NCBI GenBank assembly: GCA_013289695.1
Contig: JABCZK010000003.1
Span: forward strand, 1-64,000
Direction of reading: 5' to 3'
Origin: Acidobacteriota bacterium
GTDB taxonomy: Bacteria; Acidobacteriota; Terriglobia; Acidiferrales; UBA7541
Length of the DNA stretch: 64,000 nt
Of the stretch, positions 16,065 through 24,556 are shown piece by piece. Below the pieces are notes generated by a model that saw only the letters and a program-made list of their open reading frames with translations, had not been told where the DNA came from and ran no database searches. The number at the start of each line of letters is the position of its first letter. Within the stretch, counting starts at the first letter, position 1. The position numbers and the translations under genes were made by a program.

Positions 16065-16564
16065 ATCACATATTGGGTCTAATCCGGAAGCTCCATAGCT
16101 TGTTCGTTACAATTGCTTGCCGCTTGCAGTCACCGTTTCTTGCGATCGTCCGCCTCTACTGGGGCTGGCAAATCGCGCAGAACGGCTGGGGAAAACTTCA
16201 CAATCTAGCGCACGTGACCGAATTCTTCGCGAGTTTAAACTTGCCTGCACCCGGACCGACCGCTACGTTCGTCGCCACCTTTGAATTTCTAGGTGGAATC
16301 CTTCTTGCCATCGGATTGCTCTCGCGCATCGCCGCATTAGGCCTTGTGATTGACATGACGACCGCATACATCACAGCCGACCGTGAAGCGTTCTTATCGT
16401 TTTTCGCAGACCCGGGCAAATTCTATAACGCCGATCCCTTTATCTTTCTCTTCATCGGATTGTTGATACTGATTTTTGGGCCTGGCAAGCTTTCTGCGGA
16501 CGCTTTGGCACGACGTTTCGTAGCCGGGCCGACAGCTCGGGTAGCGAGCATGTCTGCAATCTGA
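16061..16564 (+). CDS. DoxX-family membrane protein of the bufferin operon
   Basis: A 167-residue DoxX protein with four membrane segments: FLAIVRLYWGWQIAQNGWGKL, ATFVATFEFLGGILLAIGLLSR, AALGLVIDMTTAYI and PFIFLFIGLLILIFG. ATG at 16061 overlaps the DUF2063 stop and has GAGAGGA upstream; the frame runs further 5' inside the previous gene. A DoxX protein is the usual last member of bufferin clusters. It is distinct in sequence from the DoxX at 12572. Confidence 0.9.
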   Translation: MNHILGLIRKLHSLFVTIACRLQSPFLAIVRLYWGWQIAQNGWGKLHNLAHVTEFFASLNLPAPGPTATFVATFEFLGGILLAIGLLSRIAALGLVIDMTTAYITADREAFLSFFADPGKFYNADPFIFLFIGLLILIFGPGKLSADALARRFVAGPTARVASMSAI

Positions 16565-16759
16565 AACGCTCGGAGATCTTCCACACGACTCATCGAGACA
16601 ACGCCGCAAACTGCGCCTGCCACGGTAGAGTTCTGGCTGCAGCCTCGCGACAAGTGGCGCTTGATAGCCGGCTCCTCTCTAGTCGCAGCGTCGCCTAATT
16701 GCGCCGGACGGACAGAGCGGCATCAGCGAACGCGGGCCGGCAAACGCGACCATGAATAC

Positions 16760-18460
16760 ATGAACGCCTATCTTCGAAGAAGCTCGCTTGGGTGCCTGGC
16801 AGGAGCAGTGTCGAGCGTGGCCTTAGGGACAACTCTGGGCCATCCGCTGTTAGGCGTTCTCTGGGGCGTAGTTGTAGGCGCGATTTATTCTGCGAGCTTG
16901 AAACCTACGCGTCACGCCTATGTGGATAATCTTATGACCGGTGCCGCACTTGGGATTCCACTATGGGGCCTGATCAGCGTAATCGCAATTCCGCTCCTTT
17001 CCGGACAGACGCCGGAGTGGAGCGCCGAACAGATGCGCGCGCATTTTCCCGCGCTCGTGAGCTGGGTGTTGTATGGCGCTTCGCTGGGTTTGATCATCCA
17101 GGGATTGACCGAAAGCGCTGAGAGAATCCTGGGTCCAGAGGTGGAGGTGGAATCGCCCGCGCAGCAAGAAAAGAAACGGATCGTGATACTCGGTGGCGGT
17201 TTCGCTGGAATGCGTACCGCGGAGTGCCTGGAGAAGCAATTCGAGGGTGACAGCGCCGTCTCGATCATTTTGGTGAGCGACACGAATGCGCTTCTTTTTA
17301 CTCCCATGCTCGCCGAAGTCGCCGGAAGCAGCCTCGAACCCAGCCATATCAGCACACCTTTGCGCAGCAGCCTACATAGGACGGAATTCATTCGCGGCCG
17401 CGTGAGCAAGATTGATCTGGAAACCCGCCGCGTAATCTTGGACCCTGATCACGCATCCAGAGAGAGCGCCGCGCCGCGCGAAGTCCCTTACGACCAATTG
17501 GTCCTGGCTCTGGGCTCCGTTTCAAATTACTTGGGCATGGTGAACATTGAGAGGCTCGCATTTAACTTCAAGAGTCTCCTGGATGCCATCCGGATCCGCA
17601 ATCACGTCATCGAGATGTTCGAACGCGCTGACCGCGAGCCTGATTCCGCGCTTCGACGCACACTTCTAACCTTCGTAATCGCGGGCGGAGGTTTCGCGGG
17701 CGTCGAGCTCGCGGGGGCCCTGAACGACTTTGCGCATGGGATTCTGGCCGATTATCCCAACTTGGCTCCAGGGGACTTGAGCGTCGTATTGGTTCATTCG
17801 CGCGACCGCATTCTGCCAGAACTGAGCGAGTCGTTGGCGCGTTATGCACAGGAGAGAATGGAAGCGCGCGGAGTCACTTTCCGCCTGAATACACGGCTGA
17901 CCGATGCGCATCCCGGCGTCGTGGTGTTAAGCGACGGTGAGATCTGTGCTCAGACTCTTGTCTGGACGGCCGGAACCGGTCCGAATCCACTGCTGAAGTC
18001 ACTTCCAGTTGAAAAAGATAAGCGCGGCGCTCTCGTAGTGGAAAACAGCCTGGGACTGCGCGGTAACCCGGGCGTGTGGGCCTTGGGTGACTGTGCCGCG
18101 TTGGTCGATGCGAAGTCGGGGAAGCCCTGCCCGCCCACTGCTCAATTTGCGCTGCGGGAGGCGGAAGTCCTCGCGAAGAATATTCGGGCCGAACTGCAGG
18201 GGCGACCGAAGCGAAGCTTTCATTTCAATTCGTTGGGAGCTCTTTGCGTCGTGGGGCACCAGACTGCTTGCGCTGAATTGGCGATTCCGTTTATGAGGAA
18301 CAAGTCTGTACGTTTTTCTGGGCTTTTCGCGTGGGTAATGTGGAGAGGAATCTACCTTGCGAAGTTGCCAGGCCTCGAAAGGAAGATTCGCGTACTTGTG
18401 GACTGGACGATCGAACTCTTCTTCCCGCGCGATATCGTTCAAACAATTGATCTGCAGTGA
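16760..18460 (+). CDS. NDH-2-like NAD(P)H dehydrogenase with N-terminal membrane domain
   Basis: About 566 residues. Residues 10-120 contain Gly-rich membrane segments (GCLAGAVSSVALGTTL, GVLWGVVVGAIYSA, GIPLWGLISVIAIPLL, VLYGASLGLIIQGL). From about residue 140 a type-II NADH dehydrogenase follows: FAD motif VILGGGFAGMRTAE, LLFTPMLAEVAGSS, LVLALGSVSNYLG, second dinucleotide fold FVIAGGGFAGVELAG, VWTAGTGPNP and WALGDCAA, with a C-terminal amphipathic tail. It should pass electrons from NADH to quinone without pumping protons. The N-terminal membrane module is unusual for NDH-2 and resembles repeats in the next gene (18470). ATG 16760 is the preferred start; TTG 16661 is in frame. Confidence 0.85.
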   Translation: MNAYLRRSSLGCLAGAVSSVALGTTLGHPLLGVLWGVVVGAIYSASLKPTRHAYVDNLMTGAALGIPLWGLISVIAIPLLSGQTPEWSAEQMRAHFPALVSWVLYGASLGLIIQGLTESAERILGPEVEVESPAQQEKKRIVILGGGFAGMRTAECLEKQFEGDSAVSIILVSDTNALLFTPMLAEVAGSSLEPSHISTPLRSSLHRTEFIRGRVSKIDLETRRVILDPDHASRESAAPREVPYDQLVLALGSVSNYLGMVNIERLAFNFKSLLDAIRIRNHVIEMFERADREPDSALRRTLLTFVIAGGGFAGVELAGALNDFAHGILADYPNLAPGDLSVVLVHSRDRILPELSESLARYAQERMEARGVTFRLNTRLTDAHPGVVVLSDGEICAQTLVWTAGTGPNPLLKSLPVEKDKRGALVVENSLGLRGNPGVWALGDCAALVDAKSGKPCPPTAQFALREAEVLAKNIRAELQGRPKRSFHFNSLGALCVVGHQTACAELAIPFMRNKSVRFSGLFAWVMWRGIYLAKLPGLERKIRVLVDWTIELFFPRDIVQTIDLQ

Positions 18461-18469
18461 GGAGAATTC

Positions 18470-19921
18470 GTGTCTTCAGGCTTAAAAGTGACAGCGCAAG
18501 TGAATGAGCCTGCCAGGTCCTTCAACTGGATCGACGCACTCCTCGGTCTTGCTGTCGGTGCTGCGGGCGGCGCACTCGGAAGCGTTCTTCTAACTTCATC
18601 GCTCGTTAGCGGCACTGTGCTGGGCTGCTTATTCGGGCTCGCCTTTGGCCTTTTCTTCGCGCACCGAGCTACGAGCTCGGGTGCGGGATTGATTTGGGGA
18701 CTGGGCGCTGCCTTTCTCCTGTGGTTGGTTCTTCCGGCGGGAATCTTGCCTTTGCTGATTGGCTCTGGCCACTCCATGGCCAAACTCGCGGATGCCCGCG
18801 ATCAATTTCCTGAACTGGTTGCCTATCTGATCTGTTTGGGAATGCCTGTGGGTGTGGCGCTCGGAGTGCGCGGTAGCTTCAGAGGCAAGCTCAAGAACCA
18901 GCCATTCCACTGGTGGCGCGCGATCATGGTTGGCGGATTTTCAGGTGTACTTGGTGGAATGATTTTTGCACGCTGGTCCGTTGCAGGCGACTTCTTCCCT
19001 TTGATCGGCGGGCTCGCCGAGCCTCACTCTCGCATCGCGACAGCGGCCGTTGAGTTCGGCGTAGCCATGTTCATCGGTTCCAGCTTTGGGCTGCTGTTTC
19101 AGCGTGACGTGCGCGGCTACGGTTCGTCCATGGGCTGGGGACTGGGGTTCGCAATTTTCTGGTGGTTCATGGGGCCGCTCACTCTTTTTCCACTCGCCTC
19201 CCGAGCGCCATTGGACTGGTCGGCGGATCAGGGAAGCGACCTTTTCGGCTCACTGGTGGGACACATCCTGTACGGATTGATACTGGGAATCGCGTACGCC
19301 ACGATTGATCGCTTCTGGGTAAAGTTGTTCATTGAGTCTGATCCCCTGAATCGCGAACCCGAAGGTCCTGGCCTTCTCGTACTGCGTTCACTGAGTTGGG
19401 GAGCACTCGCTGGTCTCGCGGGCGGAGCCGTGTCGAGTCCGGTAATGGTCGCCACGGGCGTATTGCCCAAGATCGCTGGTCTCGATTCTCCCTTCTCCGT
19501 TTTTCGCGCGCTGCTTCTCCATCTCTTGGTGAGCGCATTCATCGGCATGACCTTTGGCCTGCTGTTTCGGCACGAATCTTCGAGTATCGGACTCGGTGTC
19601 ATGTGGGGTTGGCTATTTGGCGTGATTTGGTGGTACCTGGGACCGATGACCTTCCTGCCGTTGCTGCTGACCGGCGAGATCGACTGGCGCGCGAGCGCAG
19701 CCTCTGCACTCCTTCCGTCCCTCATGGCCCACTTGATTTACGGCGCCACGACAGCACTTGCATTCCTTTTGCTAGAGAACCGTTATACCCGTCGGCTGCT
19801 CCTCGACCCGCGAACCGCAGCCCGCGAACTGCGCCGTGTCCGCCCAGTGGGAACGCCCGCTCCGGCCCTATGGCTCTTCGCGCTAGGTATGGGCGTGCTT
19901 CTGCCAATCCTCCTAGGTTAG
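18470..19921 (+). CDS. Multi-pass membrane protein built of repeats
   Basis: A 483-residue hydrophobic, Gly-rich protein with about ten membrane segments. At least three related units can be read: GLIWGLGAAFLLWLVLPAGILPLL, SMGWGLGFAIFWWFMGPLTLFPL and GVMWGWLFGVIWWYLGPMTFLPLLL, each followed by a hydrophilic stretch and an IYG/LYG-type turn (VGHILYGLILG, MAHLIYGATTA). The start is GTG with GAGGAGA upstream, 9 bp after the NDH-2 gene, so the two are one operon. I do not recognise the family. Resemblance of its repeats to the N-terminal part of the NDH-2 suggests the two interact in the membrane. Confidence 0.75.
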   Translation: MSSGLKVTAQVNEPARSFNWIDALLGLAVGAAGGALGSVLLTSSLVSGTVLGCLFGLAFGLFFAHRATSSGAGLIWGLGAAFLLWLVLPAGILPLLIGSGHSMAKLADARDQFPELVAYLICLGMPVGVALGVRGSFRGKLKNQPFHWWRAIMVGGFSGVLGGMIFARWSVAGDFFPLIGGLAEPHSRIATAAVEFGVAMFIGSSFGLLFQRDVRGYGSSMGWGLGFAIFWWFMGPLTLFPLASRAPLDWSADQGSDLFGSLVGHILYGLILGIAYATIDRFWVKLFIESDPLNREPEGPGLLVLRSLSWGALAGLAGGAVSSPVMVATGVLPKIAGLDSPFSVFRALLLHLLVSAFIGMTFGLLFRHESSSIGLGVMWGWLFGVIWWYLGPMTFLPLLLTGEIDWRASAASALLPSLMAHLIYGATTALAFLLLENRYTRRLLLDPRTAARELRRVRPVGTPAPALWLFALGMGVLLPILLG

Positions 19922-20188
19922 TCAACTAGCCCCCATCAGCGCCAACTACTGCGCCAAAGCAAGCCTCGTAGGTCTCAGAATTCGGCGCAACTCCAGCCAA
20001 GAAACCGCCGTCGGATTCAGCTTTTATGTGCAATCGCAGAACAGCAAAGATCACGGCGACCGTGGAACTTTAGACCTCTTCCGGAATCTCACTTGCATGT
20101 CCGCTCTTAGGTCTCGAGCAAGAGAGCCCAGGAGCCGAGGGATGGCTTGGAGATCACAACGAAGATCCACGCCGAAAGGTCGCGAGAG

Positions 20189-20662
20189 ATGGGTTTCAAG
20201 GACAACTTTGAGTCGCTGGCCGCTGCGCCCGTCTGTATTGGTCCGACACTTCACGTGAGTCTGGCGATGCGAAGCGAAATCGATGCGATCTCACCTCTAG
20301 TGGACGGGCTGATGCCGCTCATCAAGATCTCCCGTTGTGTCTCCGGCGACGAACGCAATGTCGAGATCGCGCTTCGCGAAGCGCTAACTAACGCGGTGCT
20401 GCACGGAAACAAGCATGATATTCAAAAGAAAGTCCATATTTCGTGTTGCATTCACCCCGGAAGAGAACTGTCCATTGTCGTCAAAGATGAGGGGAGCGGC
20501 TTTGACCCGAGTGAAGTTCCGAACCCAACGGCGATCGAGAACATACATTGCGAAACTGGACGAGGCATATTCCTGATGAACGCCTTTATGGACGATGTCC
20601 ATTTCGAACGCGGCGGCACAGAGGTCCATTTGCGCAAAGGTTTCAAACCAGGGCTTGGTTAG
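20189..20662 (+). CDS. RsbW-like anti-sigma factor/serine kinase (HATPase)
   Basis: About 157 residues containing a GHKL ATPase fold: N-box EIALREALTNAVLHGNKHD, G1-box VVKDEGSGFDPSEVP and G2-like GRGIFLMNAFMDDV. This is the size and layout of RsbW/SpoIIAB-type anti-sigma regulatory kinases. No sigma factor or STAS-domain antagonist is adjacent. ATG 20189 (MGFKDN) is preferred over an upstream TTG at 20147. Confidence 0.85.
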   Translation: MGFKDNFESLAAAPVCIGPTLHVSLAMRSEIDAISPLVDGLMPLIKISRCVSGDERNVEIALREALTNAVLHGNKHDIQKKVHISCCIHPGRELSIVVKDEGSGFDPSEVPNPTAIENIHCETGRGIFLMNAFMDDVHFERGGTEVHLRKGFKPGLG

Positions 20663-20816
20663 TGGCCCGTGATGCTCACGGATGTATCGATGATGACGAT
20701 AGCAGTCTTGGGCGTTGTTTGTGTTTCCTGCTCATGGATTCATATTTTCAACAATCGCCGCCGCTGAACTCATTTGAGTCTACGGGGGAATTGGCTTCGC
20801 ATCAAAAGCAGGCCAC

Positions 20817-21167
20817 ATGAAAGTAGTAACAAGGATCAGAGGTGGACAACTGCCTGCCTCGCACACAGAGGTAAATCAATCAGAATTTGCCAATCCATCT
20901 GCTAGCCACTCACCGACATTCGAGGAAATTCAATTTCGCCTTGACGATTGGCTGCGAGCACGGCGAGAGCTGCAAGAGGAGCACGGCTTGGGCACGAAGA
21001 CCATAGAAAAAGTTGATTTACCGCGAATCTTGCGTCTCCCGCATGGCCGCGGGGGTCGCCGTGCAAGGCAAATCAAAAGATTGATGTGCGAACATGAGGT
21101 CAAAAAACAAAGCGGCGTTCGAGGTTGGCAGTCGGAGAGCGAAGGCAGAGATCCATTCAAAGCTTGA
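20817..21167 (+). CDS. Hypothetical protein, low support
   Basis: A 116-codon frame whose middle part (TFEEIQFRLDDWLRARRELQEEHGL) reads like a helical protein segment. The first ATG lacks an obvious ribosome-binding site. No family is recognised. It overlaps the next frame (21094) in another phase, so at most one of the two is likely correct at its 3' end. Confidence 0.3.
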   Translation: MKVVTRIRGGQLPASHTEVNQSEFANPSASHSPTFEEIQFRLDDWLRARRELQEEHGLGTKTIEKVDLPRILRLPHGRGGRRARQIKRLMCEHEVKKQSGVRGWQSESEGRDPFKA

Positions 21168-21333
21168 GTCGATCGTGCGTCCGCCGGTAGGCGAAGAAAT
21201 TCGACAACGAGCACTCCATCAGGTGGGATTAATCGATCGAATTCATTCAATTCTTTCTGTGGAGACGATGCGGGCTGCAGCCATCATCCTCAACGAATTG
21301 CTCATTCTGGGCGGCTGGGCTTTAAGCCACTAA
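21094..21333 (+). CDS. Small hypothetical protein, low support
   Basis: A 79-codon frame with Lys/Arg-rich start and a hydrophobic end (AAAIILNELLILGGWAL). It overlaps 20817-21167 by 74 nt in a different phase and has no clear ribosome-binding site. No family recognised. Confidence 0.25.
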   Translation: MRSKNKAAFEVGSRRAKAEIHSKLESIVRPPVGEEIRQRALHQVGLIDRIHSILSVETMRAAAIILNELLILGGWALSH

Positions 21334-21365
21334 AGCATTGCCGCCGGTAGTCTACCCCTAGGTTC

Positions 21366-21800
21366 TTGTCAAATTGGAGACGTCGCGCAATGGAGGCTCG
21401 GATGACCTGCAAGGCCGTCGTTAGAGTGCTTCTGGTGGGTGAAGAGCCCCGTGAGTTTTTCCTCTCTCGCCAACTTTTCGAGCGAAGTGACTGCCAATGC
21501 CACTTTGCCAAATCCGAGCGGGAAATCGCAGAGATGTTAATCGCCACAGAATTCGATATTGTGCTCAGCACCCACAGAATCTCGGGTGGGAGCATCCATC
21601 AGCTCGTCGCCTTGTTGTCAGGTTCACGCGCCAGCATGTTTTACTCGTTGCGTGTTGAAGAGGGTTACTGGTGGTTGCCCGTTCTCAGGCTTGGAAAGGA
21701 GTGCCTGGGAACGCCTGCCTTGCGAGGCGGCGAATTCGTCCATGTCCTTGATCAACTATTGATGCGGATTAAAAGCACCATCGCCGCGCCACTGCCCTGA
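21366..21800 (+). CDS. Receiver-like hypothetical protein of acidobacterial type
   Basis: A 144-codon frame; internal ATGs at 21390 and 21402 are alternatives. The part VRVLLVGEEPREFFLSRQLFERSDCQCHFAKSEREIAEMLIATEFDIVLST resembles the first half of a CheY fold, but the phospho-acceptor Asp position (DIVLSTHRI) is followed by Leu-Ser and no invariant Lys is visible. The second half (SMFYSLRVEEGYWWLPVLRLGKECLG) is a pattern I associate with short acidobacterial proteins of unknown function. It is probably a degenerate receiver. Confidence 0.5.
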   Translation: MSNWRRRAMEARMTCKAVVRVLLVGEEPREFFLSRQLFERSDCQCHFAKSEREIAEMLIATEFDIVLSTHRISGGSIHQLVALLSGSRASMFYSLRVEEGYWWLPVLRLGKECLGTPALRGGEFVHVLDQLLMRIKSTIAAPLP

Positions 21801-22058
21801 GCCAGAGTTTGTAACAGTTCTCAATCGAACCTTACAACCGTGCTTCTGTCATGGTTCGCCGGGCGCTCTCACATCAAATCAAGCGCGCAACTTTACCGCT
21901 CTCCCGTCATCTCACTTTTAGGCGCTCTTACTTTCGAGTAATCGAGCCAAGGAGCAAAGGGATGGTTTGCAGCATGACAGGGAAAATCACTGCCGCGAGA
22001 ACGCCGGAAAACATTTCAAGAAGGACGGCCTTGAATTGAAGGATAAGGGAGCACCCAC

Positions 22059-22312
22059 ATGGACGCGCATGCATTACAACTCGACCCGACCAGCGCAGCA
22101 TGGAGTCGCGAGATTTCGAGGCGGGGCTGCGGCGGAAGATTATAGGTCAGGACGAAGCAGTACAGGCCGTCGTAGATCTGTACCAGGTGTTTCGTGCCAG
22201 CCCGAATTCGCCGGCACGGCCGGTGGGAAACTTGCTGTTCCTCGGGCCGGCCGGCGCTTCTCAGATCAGTCAATCTTGCGAAACTTTTGCTCTCCTACCA
22301 AATCTCACCTAA
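22059..22312 (+). pseudogene. Truncated Clp/AAA+ ATPase remnant
   Basis: ATG at 22059 begins a frame (MDAHALQLDPTSAAWSRE) that breaks after about 18 codons, and the homologous continuation lies in the frame of 22100: RRKIIGQDEAVQAVVDLYQVFR and RPVGNLLFLGPAGA. That is the beginning of a ClpA/ClpB-like AAA+ module up to its Walker A motif, where GPTGxGKT is replaced by GPAGAS and similarity stops. The rest of the gene is missing. It lies immediately upstream of the DUF417 gene. Confidence 0.7.
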
Positions 22313-22344
22313 CGAATGCACTTTCACCAATCCAAGGAGGGGTA

Positions 22345-22836
22345 ATGGGGACGACTATAAGTCAGATCATTTCTACCTCGTATCGATCCGCGCGCGCACG
22401 GTTGAAGCTGGAAGCATGGGGTGTCTCAATTTCGAGGTTCGGATTGGTTGTAGTCTTTCTGCTAATCGGGTTCTTGAAGTTCACTACATCGGAAGCGGCT
22501 GGCATACAGCCGCTCGTTGCCCACAGCCCGTTCCTGTCCTGGCTATATTCTGTCCTGAGCGTGCAAGGCGTGTCGAATCTGATCGGCGCGATTGAGATCG
22601 CGATTGCTGTCCTGCTGGCGCTCCGGCCGGTTTCTGCGAAAGCATCGTTGATCGGCAGCCTGGGGAGCATCGTGACGTTTCTGCTGACCACTAGCTTCTT
22701 GTTCTCGACGCCAGGCGCCGTGCAATTGAATCATGGTTTGCCGGTACTGGGCGACGCAGGGCAGTTCTTGATTAAGGATATCGTGCTGCTCGGGGCCTCG
22801 TTCTGGACCGCGTCAGAGGCATTAGGGGCTGCTTAG
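22345..22836 (+). CDS. DUF417 (YkgB/RclC-like) membrane protein
   Basis: A 163-residue membrane protein with four hydrophobic segments: ISRFGLVVVFLLIGFLKF, LIGAIEIAIAVLLAL, LIGSLGSIVTFLLTTSFLF and IKDIVLLGASFWTASEALG. The family marker SEAAGIQPLVAHSPFLSW is present. DUF417 proteins such as RclC belong to reactive-chlorine or oxidative stress responses and are related to DoxX. Start 22345 was chosen for AAGGAGGGG upstream; the open frame extends 5' into the Clp remnant. Confidence 0.88.
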   Translation: MGTTISQIISTSYRSARARLKLEAWGVSISRFGLVVVFLLIGFLKFTTSEAAGIQPLVAHSPFLSWLYSVLSVQGVSNLIGAIEIAIAVLLALRPVSAKASLIGSLGSIVTFLLTTSFLFSTPGAVQLNHGLPVLGDAGQFLIKDIVLLGASFWTASEALGAA

Positions 22837-22860
22837 AAATCTACAGGCACATGCATTGTG

Positions 22861-23550
22861 TCATTCCAGAAAAACAGCGGTCTCACTGAGAGGTTTTTTG
22901 GAGATGTCGGGAACCTCAGCATCGTCGGCGGGAAATCCGACGGGAAGCAGGAGGTACGGTTTCTCATTTGCGGGCCGCTGGAGCACTTGGCTCAGAAAAC
23001 CCATAGGGCTAGGTGTATGAGTTAATGCGGCCAATCCCATCCAATGTAAAGCGGCGATCATAAACCCACAAGCGATTCCGACGGATTCTTGGACATAGTA
23101 ATGCTTAATCTTTCTTTGCTTCTCCTCGCGCTCCGGGGCAATGCCGTAGTCGAGGCGGAAGACTGCGATGAGACAGGGCGCAATCTCGAGAAAGTCTTTG
23201 TGCCAATCGGTCCCTAGAGCGGCCAGTGCATCCAGCCACTCGTGCGGAAATCGCCTTTCGTAATTGTCCCTCTCCTCAGCTTCCGCGGCGATGCGGATCT
23301 TCCGCTTGATCTCAGGGTCCAAAACCACCACAAATCGCCAGGGCTGCTGGTTGGCTCCCGAAGGCGCGCGTGAAGCAATCCTTAGGGCCGTCTCGATGAG
23401 TTCGCGAGGGACCCGTCTAGGTGAAAAGTGTCGCACGGTGCGACGCGTGCGCATGCGCAATTCAAATTCGTGCGCCCGCGAGAGTTGTTCTTCGGTCGAA
23501 AGCCGTTCAAATTCAAGAGGAGTGAAAGGATGACCTCTTCGTTCTGACAT
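22861..23550 (-). CDS. Nitroreductase-family flavoprotein
   Basis: A 229-residue FMN-dependent nitroreductase-fold enzyme: RMRTRRTVRHFSPRRVPRELIETALRIASRAPSGANQQPWRFVVV is the classical FMN-binding N-terminus, and VQESVGIACGFMIAALHWMGLAAL the dimer-interface helix. The C-terminus (KPYLLLPVGFPADDAEVPDISKK) resembles the iodotyrosine-deiodinase/BluB-like branch, so a dehalogenase activity cannot be excluded. GGAGG lies 6 nt before the ATG at 23550. It follows the nitrilase gene on the same strand (52 bp gap). Confidence 0.88.
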   Translation of the reverse strand: MSERRGHPFTPLEFERLSTEEQLSRAHEFELRMRTRRTVRHFSPRRVPRELIETALRIASRAPSGANQQPWRFVVVLDPEIKRKIRIAAEAEERDNYERRFPHEWLDALAALGTDWHKDFLEIAPCLIAVFRLDYGIAPEREEKQRKIKHYYVQESVGIACGFMIAALHWMGLAALTHTPSPMGFLSQVLQRPANEKPYLLLPVGFPADDAEVPDISKKPLSETAVFLE

Positions 23551-23602
23551 TTTGACCTCCGACCCTTGCACTGTCCAAACCTCTGCAAGCGGAACAATCT
23601 CT

Positions 23603-24556
23603 CTAATGACCGTACTGCCCCTTCGGCTTGGCGGGGATGAGTCGCAGATCAAACAGATCAGGCCGAGCGTAATGTCCGGTGACATCCAGCGTCAGACTTT
23701 CTTTTGTGATTGTTGCGAAGTCGATTTCAGCGATCAGTATTGTCTCTTCGTCGAAAATTGGTCCGGCTAGCACCATCCCATCGGGCCCGATGATCGCGCT
23801 GCCACCTCTAAGTATCAAGGCATCCGGCTGCGATCGTAGAACCTCCAAAGGCTCCAACTCCAGGGGTAGATCTCTTGCCCGTAGAATTCCACCACAGGCC
23901 ATCACGAAGCAGCGACCTTCAAAAGCATAGTGGCGGCTCGCGAGGAGGTTCATCTCTTTCACCCAAGGCCACAGAGCGACGTGCACGTCTTCCCGCGAGG
24001 CGTGAAGAACTTGCCGGGTCAACGGCATCCAATGCTCCCAACAGATGAGTGCACCTACACGACCCGCTGAGGTGTTTGCCGTGCGCAGGCTTATGCCATC
24101 GCCCATTCCCCAGATCATGCGCTCGGAGAACGTTGGCATGATCTTTCGGTGGCAATTAACCAGCACTCCATCGCTGTTGAAGAGCAGATTTGAATTGTAA
24201 AGAGTTCCATGCCCCGGCCCCTCCTTGACGCGCTCGTTGACCCCGATGCTGAGCACGATTTCGAATTCCCGGGCCAAGGAAGCAAGCGCTTCGGTGTGTG
24301 AACTGGGAACCACGACGCTGTTTTCTACCAGCCGCGCAAATAGGTTCTTCGTTGGTTCGTGATCCCAGAGCGCGGCGTCGCGGCAGGAATCCAACCAAGC
24401 GGGATAGCCCGGAAGCCAAGCTTCAGGAAAAGCAGCGACCTCCGCGCCCCGCGAAGCAGCATCCCGTATCAAACCGCGAGCTTTTGCCATGCTTCCATCA
24501 AGGTTCATGAATACAGGTGCGGCTTGGATTACCGCAACACGCGTCTTCGTTTTCAT
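23603..24556 (-). CDS. Nitrilase (carbon-nitrogen hydrolase)
   Basis: A 317-residue nitrilase. The catalytic triad segments are visible: Glu in VAAFPEAWLPGYP, Lys in NCHRKIMPTFSERMIWG and Cys in GALICWEHWMPL. It continues QVHVALWPW-like (EDVHVALWPWVKE) and GSAIIGPDGMVLAGP. The length and the CWEHWMP motif match true nitrilases that convert nitriles to carboxylates. ATG at 24556 was chosen as the family start (MKTKTRVAVIQAAPVFMN); the frame runs further 5'. It is cotranscribed with the nitroreductase. Confidence 0.92.
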   Translation of the reverse strand: MKTKTRVAVIQAAPVFMNLDGSMAKARGLIRDAASRGAEVAAFPEAWLPGYPAWLDSCRDAALWDHEPTKNLFARLVENSVVVPSSHTEALASLAREFEIVLSIGVNERVKEGPGHGTLYNSNLLFNSDGVLVNCHRKIMPTFSERMIWGMGDGISLRTANTSAGRVGALICWEHWMPLTRQVLHASREDVHVALWPWVKEMNLLASRHYAFEGRCFVMACGGILRARDLPLELEPLEVLRSQPDALILRGGSAIIGPDGMVLAGPIFDEETILIAEIDFATITKESLTLDVTGHYARPDLFDLRLIPAKPKGQYGH

